Of a stretch of DNA of 64,000 nt, positions 1-12,700 are shown one piece after another. Source of the DNA: Pseudoscleropodium purum. Taxonomy: Eukaryota > Streptophyta > Bryopsida > Hypnales > Brachytheciaceae. Every line of letters starts with the position of its first letter. Position 1 is the first letter of the stretch. The notes beneath the pieces are model-generated. The model saw nothing but the letters and a program-made list of their open reading frames with translations, made no database searches and was not told the origin of the DNA. A program made the position numbers and the translations under genes. The stretch covers positions 28,563,063-28,627,062 of the forward strand of contig OZ017795.1 of NCBI GenBank assembly GCA_963969395.1. The letters are read 5' to 3'.

Positions 1-517
1 TAAAATAAAATAACTAAAAATTATAAAAGTCATATTTTAAATGAACAAATTACTTTACCCAAGTTTGCACCATATTACCATATTAAGAGATGAATTATAG
101 AAATTTATTTTTAAAATTATTTATGTGACATATGCATTCCTTGATTTTAAGTTATTTTTTATCTTTAATTCTAGAAGTCTTTGAATATTATTATGATTAT
201 TTTATGAACTTTGTTATATATACCAATTAAAATAATAGAAATATATGACACTTTGAATATATACTAAGAATTGTAGTTTTTACACCAAGGTGCATTATTT
301 TACTTCAAGGTCTTTTTACTCACAAACTCTAAAGGCAAGGTTCTTAAATTTTAATTTTTTTAATGAATAAATACATTTTGAATATTTTTGAAATCCATAT
401 GTAATCATTTCAAGCCCTTGTAATTAATATTTGATGATTTTTTTTAAAAATTGAATAGTTATTTTAATATGTTAAACATGATTTTTGTAATTGATGTAAA
501 TTATAAAACTAACATAC

Positions 518-3500
518 ATTGTATTTGCAAGAACAATAAAAGCTTTGCGAAGTGCAATTTCAAAACATGCATCTCGACAAAGATACAATAGAAGTGTTTG
601 CCATGGAAGGCCATTTCTTTTGTGTTTATATTGTTGGCTACTTGTCTCCAACAAGGAAAACACATAAGTTTTTATAGATTTTGCTAAATCATATGTTTCA
701 TTTGGTGAATTGGCGCTATCAATGTCCTCAATGTCTTCAAGATCTTCAAATTTGTGCTCTGTCACAAGAATATTAAATTTTATCTATAATGTCAAATGCA
801 TAGATTATTTGTGCTGTTATGAGGGATTCTCATCATTGTTATATCAAAATTTGTCATTTAATATGAAACAAATACAAAGTTGCAAAATATCAAAAGAATT
901 GGATTTTGATTGTTTCAATCCCATGTCACTTATCTATCTAGTAGTAGGATAAGTTGTTTGTGTCCAAATGACTTAACTAATATAACTACACTACAAGAGA
1001 AAGGGATGTTTTAAGTGAGTTTTAAAGTATATTCCTAGAGATAAAATTATAAGTAATGACCTTTAGGAAGATTTTTAGCAAAATTTTACTAAAAATACAT
1101 ATATTTCTAGTTAAATTTTGCTAAAAATCTCTTTAAAGGGTCATTACTTATGATCTTATTTCTAAAACTATACTTTAAAACTCACTTAAAACACCCCTTT
1201 CTCTTTGAGTGCTATCTTCAATAAACTCTTCATTCAAAATGTTCTATGAACAATAATTATTCTTCATCTTCCATAATTCAAGGAAAAATTCCATTTAGAT
1301 AGGTGCATACATGTAAAATTAATTTTTTCAAGAGAAAAAATTACCTTTATACATGTAATATATTATTGCTCCATAATTGAAATTAGTTACAAATTTGTCT
1401 TGTAATAATTTAATTACAATCTATAGTTGATATTTATCATTGATATTGGTGAAAATATAATCTCTTTAAATTAAAAAAAAAGATCCCCAACAAGATCCAC
1501 ATGACCAATAAAATCAATTATGGGTCTTTTGGGAGATCATTTTTTCAGTCCACTTAAACCATATTTCTACTAGTAAATCAACATTCTAGAAAAACAATCC
1601 TCAATTGAATACTTAATATAATAGTCATTTAAAAGTATTTAACATAATGTTGAATCCAAGAATTGCTTCCTTCTAACAATGCATACCATCTTTTTTATCA
1701 AACCAAAGTTGAATACTCAAAAAATCATCTAATGTGATGCAATCCTCTGATGGATCCCCTGATTGTTTGTTTGTTATGACCATAAAAAAATCTGAAAGAG
1801 GAAACAAAATATGTTAATACTAAATAGAAATACTTAACTATATGAACAAAAGCTAGGAAAAAAAAGACTTGATTAAAAAAATTGGATGTAAAGTTTGTTT
1901 ATTTTAAATCCTTAGTCGTGGCTCACTTAAGATAGTAGAAAAGGTTCAATTCATGGTTGTCACATTGGACAAATTACTATTCATTTCACGTCCTATAGGA
2001 CAAGTTACTATTCATTAGATGTACGTCTTACATACATCTGATGAATACTAACTTGTCCTGTAGGACATGAAATGAATAGTAATCTGTCCAATGTGACAAC
2101 CATGGTTCAATTATCCCTCTTCATTTCAAGGGTGGATTTTATATGTAGTACTACTCTACTTAGGTTACCTTGGTCAATCATTTTTTCTCTAAAACTAGAT
2201 TCAAGAATGTTAGGCATTTTTTCGAATTATTTTTTATAAGATGAAAATGTGTATTTTGAGAGAATACTCCTATTTAAATATTTGTCAAATTTGTTTTCTA
2301 GCTTCAATTAAATATTTTTCAAAAAAAACTAATTTTGATAATTGTATACTATAATAGGATAAGCATGGTAGATTCATTTCATTATTAGTTAATTAATTTA
2401 AACAAATTCAAGAATTATTATTTAATTTTCTAATTGAAAAATATCACATATCATACCATTATTGCATGTCATTTAGAAATTAGGGTGGTACAAAATCATT
2501 TATTTATTTTAATTGATTCATGACTTTTTTTCATTTTGAATATTCACTTGTAAGTTTCTAATTTCAAAAGATCATATAGTGCTAAACAAATGTTGGTGAT
2601 GCAAGGCTATTAAATTTCTAATGTTTGAATCATACATTTTGCCACAATTTCTAAAGACATATTTGAGACAAAAAATAACTTGTTAGAATACCATACAATA
2701 AAACATTAAAAATTTGATTTTGTTGAAAATAATTATACCTGTACGAGCTTGTACAATATCTTCTATTGTTGCAACTGAAATGATATAATCAAAATGTGCA
2801 TCTACAAGAGATACAAGGAAGCCATGCCATTCAATTATACTTACAAATTGAGTATCACTTTTTTCCTTTGATTGCTGCATTTGTACAAGGTAGCAAGGTT
2901 AAAAAAATAATTTTAAAAATAATGCTACAAAGTACTAGAAATCATTTTTCATTTTCACAAATTATTTTTAGCATTTTTCAAATTTTTGCACTACAAGAAA
3001 AAGGGATGTTTTAAGTGAGTTCTTAAGTATAGTTCTAAACATAAGATTATAAGTAATGACCTTTGAAGAGATTTTTAGTAAAAATTTACTAAAAACATAT
3101 ATATTTCTAGTAAATTTTTATTGAAAATCTCCTTAAAGGTCATTACTTATAATCTTATGTCTAGGATTATACTTTAAAACTCACTTAAAACACCCCTTTT
3201 TCTTATAGTGTTCCAACTTTAATTAAATATTTGGCATGAAGTGCTGAATTTTATAATCATATGAAATACTAATTGAGATTAATAAATTTCATATTTTATA
3301 TTTACACAACTATGTCATATGGAGATAAATATATCTATGTCATTTTCTTTTTTAACCCCATAAATATAAATGAGTTCAAAAATTAGAAACTAAAACAATT
3401 TAATAATTCCAATTCTAAACCATTTAGTCATCTCATGTTCAAATATGTGTAACAACATAAATATGGATTGAAACAAATGCAATTCTTGATAATTTTCTCA

Positions 3501-3726
3501 AAATTTTAAAAATTGTACAAATTTGATCTAATTTTTGGTATGTTCATTACCTCAATGATATCATTAGTTAAATTTGCCCAATGTTGAAAATGTCCATAGC
3601 GCCTGCTTTTATATCTAGGAAGTCGAGGATAAATGTTATTTTGTGGAGCATTCCTCCACATTGTTTGGACATGATCAATAGCACTTAAGGTTGCTTCAAT
3701 GACATCTTCAATTATTCTAAAGCCAT
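518..3726 (-). CDS. SPEF2/CPC1 C-terminal exons 29-32
   Basis: Four exons separated by introns of 676, 980 and 928 bp. Exon 29 contains NAPQNNIYPRLPRYKSRR and exon 30 contains SIIEWHGFLVSLVDAHFDYI. Exon 31 contains CITLDDFLSIQLWFDKKD; the LDDFL...LWFD pattern is a landmark near the C-terminus of SPEF2. Exon 32 has an acidic start followed by LPWQTLLLYLCRD and FEIALRKAFIVLAN, again SPEF2-like. Each of the three introns holds one palindromic miniature element (989-1211, 1952-2104, 2989-3210). The stop codon is not fixed, and a downstream exon may lie outside the window. Confidence 0.82.
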
Positions 3727-6700
3727 CTATAGAAAAAACATCAAAATTATATTAGATTTTATAGGTGAATTATAGGAATTATTATCGACCTTTGATTGAT
3801 TATCTAGGATATTCAAGGATAGAAAATAAATAAATGTAATTTGCAATAAATAACAATTTGTTTTTACTAGTACAACCCTCTCCTATTTATATTATTAATT
3901 TTTATTTTCCTAATATTTATTCTTTTGACATTATTTGTGTTAGATATTGTTAAAATCTATTACTACTTATTAGTAATTCATATAAGCAAATAATTTCATA
4001 TATTTTAAAGAAAAAAAATTGTCAAAATAATTTTATAAAACTTTGTGTTTTACAAATTGGTAAAATTTGTTAGAATTTATTAAAATTAATAGGATTTTGA
4101 AAAAATTTAATAGAAAATTGTCAAAAAATCCAAAGAAATGTAAACAAGGAAGGTCATAATATTCTATGACCTTGGTTTCATATTTAACTACCACAAGGTT
4201 GGATTGTGGAGATATTTTCATTCAACATGCTATATATTAGAAGGTCATACGTCTTGAAAAGATTTCAAATTGTTCAAATTAATTACAATAATAAAAAATA
4301 GAATATTCATTTAAACTATTTAACATGTAATATTGATGAGCAAGAAAATCAAATATAAGTTGAATTGATTGAATATGTGCAAATTTCAACTTTGATCAAT
4401 GTTCATTCCACATAAATACTATAATAATATACAACTAACTTTCTTATATTTTGAACTCTTGCCAATTTTTTTGTCAATAATATGCAATTGACATGTTATT
4501 AATAAAATTATATTATTCTAAGATTTTTCATTTAAACATTAAAGAAGGGATTGTAGATAAGCCTTCTAAACATGATGTAATTTGTGAAGAAAAGCCTTGA
4601 TGATATATAAGAAGACCTCTTTAGTACTAGTTATTAGACCTACTTATAGTTTGCAACTCTAGCAAGGGATTTATCATTGTTAAAATATTCAGTCTGTAAC
4701 AATTTCAATTTCAATGAATGAATAGGTCTTTCAATAGACTACCTATATAGTTGTCATCCCTATCATTCACATTTTCAAATTGATGTCTAAATATTATTTT
4801 AAAATGATTCAAAAATGATAATTTTATTGAAAACCTTATTACCTCATTTCATATTGAGTATGCAACAATGACAATATATTAAAATAAAATTTGAAGTGGA
4901 AATAGTAATTTTTTCAATAAAAATATTTTGGAAAGAATTTTTTTTGTTATAAACTTGCACATAGAAATTAGAAACACTCATTTATTTGTACATTCGAACT
5001 ATGAAATTCAATTTAGGGGTTAAATCACCATTGGTAGATGATTTGCTTTTAATCATCTCTCTAAAATCAAGCAAATATAATTCATAATAAAAATATATAT
5101 TTTAGCAATATAATATATATATATACAATATATTATTGGTTATAATTAAAAAACCATAGTTGAAAATAGAGCCTTATCTTAATAAAAAAAAAGATCTACA
5201 ACAATTTATTAAATACCATTTGTGCTTATAACAAATTATATATTTTTTTAAAGTATTATGAATTTTCTTTTGTTATAATGAAAAAAAACTGAACCTAAAA
5301 TAATTGTATATCAAAAGGGCTAGAATTTTGTGTAAATTAGACTAAATTTGCTATAGGAGCATAACATATGTATTTTGACATTATATTCGCGTCTAAAATT
5401 TGATTATTTCTCACAAAAGAAATAATTGTATCTTAGAAAGAATACCAAGTGTAGGAATATTGTATGGAAATTTCAAAGTCCAACCCAAATTGATAATGCC
5501 AAACAAATGAAACCAAATATATTTTTAATTAAAAACTTACAATAAAGTTTGAAATCTAAGAAAAAAGAATTAAGTCTTGAATTCATTCAATATTTATCTC
5601 AAAATAAAAAGCTCATGGATACTTCTACAAAAATTAAATTATTAACATCAAACATGTAGATATTATTGCTTGCAATATTGCATAAAATTTTTATTGTATT
5701 GAAAACTTTGAATCAAGAAAAATGTCATTAATTAGGTTTTATTGAGAAAAACATGACTAGCTTACTGGTAAATGTTTTAAAGGTGTTGACAATTGATTCC
5801 ATCACTTTTATGTGCCACGGTGCCAAATCAATAATTGGCTCCGGTGGAATGCGCACAATCTAAAAAAATAAACATGCATAATTATTTCAAAATCCATTGC
5901 ATTACTTTGAAATTGTAGAGTCTAGAACTTTAAAAAAATTCTTGACCTTGATTCATTATTTTATTATATTTTATCTTCATATGGCAATCACAAAATGTAA
6001 AGCATCTCAAAACAAAAAAAAAGACATAGCTAATTATATTACTTAGTTCAAATTTTTATGCCCATTACGTTTAGAATTTAAAAATGCACTGTAAATACAT
6101 ACAAATTGTAACTTAGAAAACATTATTTTCACCTTTGTAATTTCTTCTTCCTCAACCTTAAATTCACTTTCTATCCACACACGGTACCACAATGGAATAC
6201 TTTCTTGAGCTGCTTCAAGAATTACTGATCGAACTTCTTCAACCAAAGATGATTCATCCTGCCAAAAAAATAAAGAAGGAAATTAAAAACTAAATAATTA
6301 GGAAATACATTGATAAAACATTATTAAAAAAAAGGATCAAATTACTTTTGTAAAAATGAAAAAACTATATAATAAGGTATCATTATCTAAAAGTAAATTT
6401 TTATATTTAAAATTATTTTTTGCCAAATTTTTCATCCAATTATATTTTTAAACATATTTTCAAATCATCATTACATTACAACGTTTCATTAGCCAATCAT
6501 CCATTTGACCCCAAGCTCCATCACAAATAGGTTGCAGATCTGCCAGGTACTTGCAGGCCAATTTTGCTACAATAACAAGGTGTGCAACAATTAATATTAG
6601 TATGCCCTACACAGTTGCCACAACATAATAAAGTAAAAGTAAAAGTAATCTTCTAAATTTTTTAATTTAATAAAAACGTCAAAATTCTACATCTTAAGTT

Positions 6701-9700
6701 GAAACACCACGGAACAAAGTCCATGCACCCCTCCTCGTTGAGGGTGTTCCAACGGTACCAAGAATGCAAGTAGGGGGCACACAGTTTTGGAGATCTCACG
6801 ATAACAAACAAATAAACAAAACAAACAATCTAGTTTAATGTATTTATTATATATGTATAGATTTGTTACTCTCTTTGTCTCAAAATAAATTTGTGGTTTT
6901 TTTGTTGGGAATTGTGGGAGTACGATGGATTTATTTTGAAACAAGAAAGAATACAATGATTGGGGAGAATCACCGGTTAGTTCATTGTTAGTTGATGAAA
7001 GTGGGAAAAAAAACAAGTGCAACTTGAAAATATAAAGAAAAAAAATGGCAAAAAAATCTATAAAATTTTCATTTGGAAAAAAAATTGGATTTGGTTCTTA
7101 GGAAACTAGTTCAATATGGGAATTAAAGGAGAATAGCTTGTAAAATAGAAAAAATAGAATGCAAATTTGTTATATAAAAAATTACCTATAAAAATCTATA
7201 AATCTAGATTTTGTATCAAAATAATTCATCTTAAGTCAAAAACTAAATTTTTCTACTTTCTTAATTATTTGAATGTATTCTATACTTCATCAATATTTGT
7301 ATGATGTTGAAGGATGAGATTCATTAATAAGAAATAAAATCAATAAATAGGAGGTTATAAATTGTGATTTGTGAATATTAAATAAAAAAATTTCAATAAT
7401 TTGGTATGATATTATGTAATTTATTACATAAAAGAAATTCTAATCCTTTTAGTTCATTTGTTGATTCTTATATTAATTTGATGAATTATTTGAATACAAC
7501 GTTGATCCCATTGTTTATGAATTCTCTCTATCATAAATGTCTAATTGAAATCATTTGTATATTTAGTTTTATTTATACTAGTATTTATTTATAAAGTTTT
7601 CATTATGAAAAACTAAATTATATATATTTGTCACATTTATTTTCAACTTAAATTCTCTTCTCTCATCATGATTTACCTCATAATAATAAAAACAAGTACA
7701 TGGTTTGTTTAATTATTTATTAAATTTGATTGAGAAATTTTTTTTTAGTTAGTTAGCAATTTACCTAGTAGTTCAAGTCTATAGCAAAAGATTTGATGTT
7801 CACGTGAGAAGATAGGCTTCACATTGGAATCAAGATGGACTATTTCCCGAAAAGTGGGATCTATTGCTCTCATCCATGTACAACGACGACCACTCATTCT
7901 TCTTGTTTTCTGTCTCTGTGGTTGCAATTTCTTGTCCCTATTAGTTCTACCACCAATTACATCCATTAAATTGGATGCCTTTGCTAGGGCCTCACTCAAC
8001 ACCTACAATCATAGTGAAAACAATTATTTTTATATTTTCTGAAAAAAAGATAATCTTAATAATAAACAATCTACCATTTTGTAAACTTCAAACAAGCAAA
8101 TTATTACATTCAATTCAAAAAAGTGTAAATAATAGAAAAGACCATAGAGATAGATTTCTAGTTGAATAATATTAGTTACCATATGGAACTTTGGATAAGA
8201 ATCTTCTAAAGGTATTAACCATTTCGGTGTCACAAATCTCGATCTTGGTTGTCTTCTAATAGTTGACAAATTGCACCAAAATTGCTTAGAGAATTTAGAG
8301 CCCACCTTTTCTGTGTGGTATTCATGTAGCAAACCACAAGATTCAATATGCCTATCCAACTGGTGCATACAAAAAAAGAATAATATTGGTTTAAGTGAAT
8401 GTATAATGTTTGTTTATAGTTCATATGATTTTGAATGATTTCATGTCTTTTCCTTTATAATATTAAATATAATAAATACTAAAAAACTTCAAAAATATTA
8501 ATATTGCTACTTGTACTGATTTTTAAGTACCTCTGCTTGCACAAACATGGTGAAAATGGAGGTGAAAGTTGATGTTCGTTCATTCAATAAATCTTCTAAA
8601 ATTTCTTGTTCCACTTGTTTTCCATTCTGTTATAGAGAAGCCAAAAAGAGATGTAAATGTCAAAATATAATTGGACATCATGTGACATAAGAATTCAAAA
8701 TTCAAATTCTTTCTAAGAAGAAAATATTGCATAAAAACCATCATAAATCAAGACCATAGACTCTAGTTCAAACATCTTCACAAAATATTTCATTTTTTTA
8801 GTATTAACAAGTCAACAAACACTAAAATTGAAAATATTCAAAGACATTCTTTCTATACTTATATTTCTTTCCAAAAAAATGGAACTAAGTTTTAGAATTT
8901 TTTTTCATTTAAATCAATTTTTCATTGTTGATATTAGCATGGTTAAATATTTTTAATGAATTGTGAATGGACCTGAAGTCGTTCAAATGCTAGTGTACGC
9001 AAAATTTCACCAAATTTGATCCCCTCTTCATACAATCTTTTTATCATTTTTTTTTCATGACGATGTTCTGGTTCTATCCTATTCCATCGTTCCTTACAAA
9101 AAAATAGTTGTTGAAGAAGTTTATTATTATAAAATAGAGATCTTTAAATAAATTAAGCTAAATATGTACAACTATTATCTTATATAAAGGATTTTAAAGG
9201 TACTTGAAAATCTTCAAAGAGCTCTTGTTTTCCATTAATTTCTTTCAATAAATCAACAAAATTCTTTTTTGCCTACATGCATTTTTATTTATAAACAAGT
9301 TCATATAAATTAGAAATATATTTGTAATTGTAGAAACATTGCAATATATCACCTTTTATATAGCTATATTTGTTTTTGAGTTTTTAAAATTTTAATGAAT
9401 TTTATAAGCAAATGCTATATTAACTAAGTGAAAAGTAATTACACATTATATTTACAAATTTTTTACTTTGAAGTATAAAAAATAGCATACCTTAATAAGA
9501 AATGGAATAGTTTGCTCCCGTTCATATATTAAAAGCCTAAATCCTTCTTGTATTGTTGTCAAATATTTTTTTTCTAAATCTTCCCAAATTTTATTGATCA
9601 ATTCTACAAATACATATTTCAACAAGTATTTTAGTTATTATGTAACAACTTACAACATGTTATATTTTAATAGTGACATTATATAAATTTAAAATTATAT

Positions 9701-12700
9701 CCATTTCAATTAAGTAAATTAGAAAAAAAATTGATGGTATTTTAACATTCATTTGAACATGTTACCTACAAGTTCTCTTAATTTAATAAGCTCAAGGTTT
9801 GGTGGAGGCTTAACAACTTCTTCTACATGACCAAGAGGTGGCTCAACCTATACCATGCCATTGCATTTGATATGCAACTTGAAAAACAAAAATAATAGTA
9901 TGAAGAATGACTTCAAGTACAATCATTAAATATACAAATTGACAACATTCTAGAATTCAATGAGTAAAAGTGGTTATTTTATTTAGTACTTAAAGAATCA
10001 TAATCAATTTTATACATTAGTAGTTTGTAACACTAAAATAACCAAGCTCATAATTTGTTAAATTGTATATAAGTTAGCCAAAAAAATTCATTGACTTGAG
10101 ATGCCACATGCAACAATGATAATGGTGGTACTTGAGGAGGTTCCCCTAAAGCAAGAGCTTTTGCATCTTCTAACATAGTAGAACATTTATTGCTTGCAAT
10201 TGTTGCTTTTGTTGAGGCTTCTTTTACAACTCCTAATACCTTTTCTACTTCTTCTTTGCAAAGATTAGTTGCCTCAAGACCTCCTTCAATATTTTGCTTC
10301 AATATCAATAGTAAGACATTTACAATCACATTTTGTATATAATATAAAATTTTCAAAAATAAAATTAAGTATAATAAACTAAATGGATGTTTAATCTATC
10401 TTTTATTTGGACAAAATTACAATAATGATGCAAGTCTTTGTATTTTTTTTGAGTCATGATACATATAGATATTTTGAATTAAAAAAAACCAAAAAAACAT
10501 ACAACTTTTCCTAAGTGTAATAATTTTCACTAGAAAATTTATGCAAAACATAAATTTTATCATTTTTAATTGCATCTATACATATTTTTTTATTTATTAA
10601 TATTGTAGAATTAAAAAAGTTCATATAATTTTTAGTTCATTTTTATGTCACTCTTTTTCATTTTAAAAATTGATACACTTTATAAAACACCATTAAAGTC
10701 ATTCAATATTTTTCTTATTTTCCATATTTTCCATTTACATGCCACAATTGTAAGGGCTTATATTCCCAATTGTTTATGTCATTATTTAACTTATCATATT
10801 TTAACTTTTAATATGTGCTCATACAATAGTACAATCTATGCCAAAAAAAACCATAGTCTTGATGAAATGGTTTTGTACTACATTTGCATTGAAACATGCA
10901 TAATTGCATTTAAAATAATGCAAATTTAAAATAAAACCATTTCAAACCATGGTTTTTTTAATGTCTTTTGGACTAGTAATAGAGTTTCTATGTCTAGTGA
11001 TATGCTTGACCAAAAAAACTAATATTTAGCACTTTAAAGACTAGGGGGTAGTTCAAATCAACAAAATTGTGAAGATGTGTATTAAAATGCAACTTAGAAT
11101 AATAATTTAAAGATGACTTTCAAACCATAGTTGTAAGATATAATCTATAAATTAAATTTGTAGAGTTATATCAAATAATACACAAACCAAAGTTCAAAAT
11201 TCTAAGTTCAAATCATAGTGATTTTTTTATAATTTTATTTTATATTTTTTCACATTATTTTTGAAGGATCCTTTTGTAAACTGAAAAGGTCATTTTTGAG
11301 GCAAGATCTACCAATATCATTTGAATTATAGAGTATTTGCAAACAAAATTTGCAATGTCAATGTCAAAGAATCCAATAAGAATCTTCTAAAAATCAATGG
11401 TTGAATAAATGCATTTTTTGTTCTTGGGATGTGTATGCACTCATCTATTGTTTGAAATTTGGATGTCTAGTCTTTAAAGGGTTAAATACATTAAAAATTC
11501 TATGCATTTTATTTGAATGTTATCTTATGTACACTAGATTTTCTAGTATAATGGATATATATTGAATATAAAAATTTATGAATATCATTTCATTTATTTA
11601 TTATACAATTAGATAAATGCTAGTCATTCATGGATATTTACTAATAATACTAGTATGTTGTATGCCATTGCTATAGCCAAAATAAAAGTAATAATAACTT
11701 TTTAATTTCTTAATTCATAAAAAATTTGAATTAAATATCTTTCACATTGTAGGTTTAAATGCTATGAAACAAAGTTTGTACACCCTTCCTTGCAAAGAGC
11801 TTTTAAATAGTACCAAGCATGCAATCTAGAAAAATAAAAAATCTAATAAATCTTACTATAATAAAAAAATAAAAAAACCTAAATTAATTCATTTATAGGA
11901 TACTACTATTGTGCATACTACAAGTGATATATAAAACCATAAGTATTTGCAAGCATATTATTTACCAAAAGATCCTGAGTAAGCTTTTGAGCTTCTTTGC
12001 TAGCAAGCGTTGCAATTGAAGCAGCATCATGGACTTCTAGAACAATCTTTGTTACTTCATCTAACATTTTGGCAATAGCATCACTAACTTTTCCTACTTG
12101 ATTTCCTTTAGCCGCTGGAGCTCTTTTAGTTGTTGGAGCTCTTCTAATAGTCTTTGGATCAATAGGGGGGGCATCACCACTTAGGGCTTGGTTTGCCTCC
12201 ACCTCTAATAATTTTGCTTTGAAGAAAACCTCTGCCAAAGTTTTTGCTACATTGTTTGCTTTATCAACTTCTTTATGTGCCTATTTTGTAAATAAAAATA
12301 TTAAAAAATTAAAAATTGAAGAATTATAATTTTGTATTGTAATTAAAGAATTAAAATTATATCATCTTTGAAATGTTTATCCAAAAGAAAAATTGTGTTT
12401 AAAGTATATAGTTTGTTTTTTAATATTTATTGCTAGTATTTTTGAATTTTTGAATATTCTTATCTCATATTAAATGATTTCTTTTTATATATATCTAACT
12501 TCAAGAAAAAAAAATTAAAGCTGATCACATATTTAAACTATAACAAATATGTAATAGTATTTATAAAAACTATTCAATTTCAAGATATAAAAATACCAAT
12601 CACATGATATTATAATTTTGAAAGGTAACTTTTTGAACATGAATTTGATAATAAATAATTAATACATTGATCGATTATTTTTTGGTTAATACCATATCAC

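Noticed and set aside
6687..7022. Minus-strand 111-codon frame MHLFFFPLSSTNNELTGD
   Set aside because: Lies within an intron of the SPEF2-like gene between phase-matched exons at 7765 and 6566. No similarity seen.
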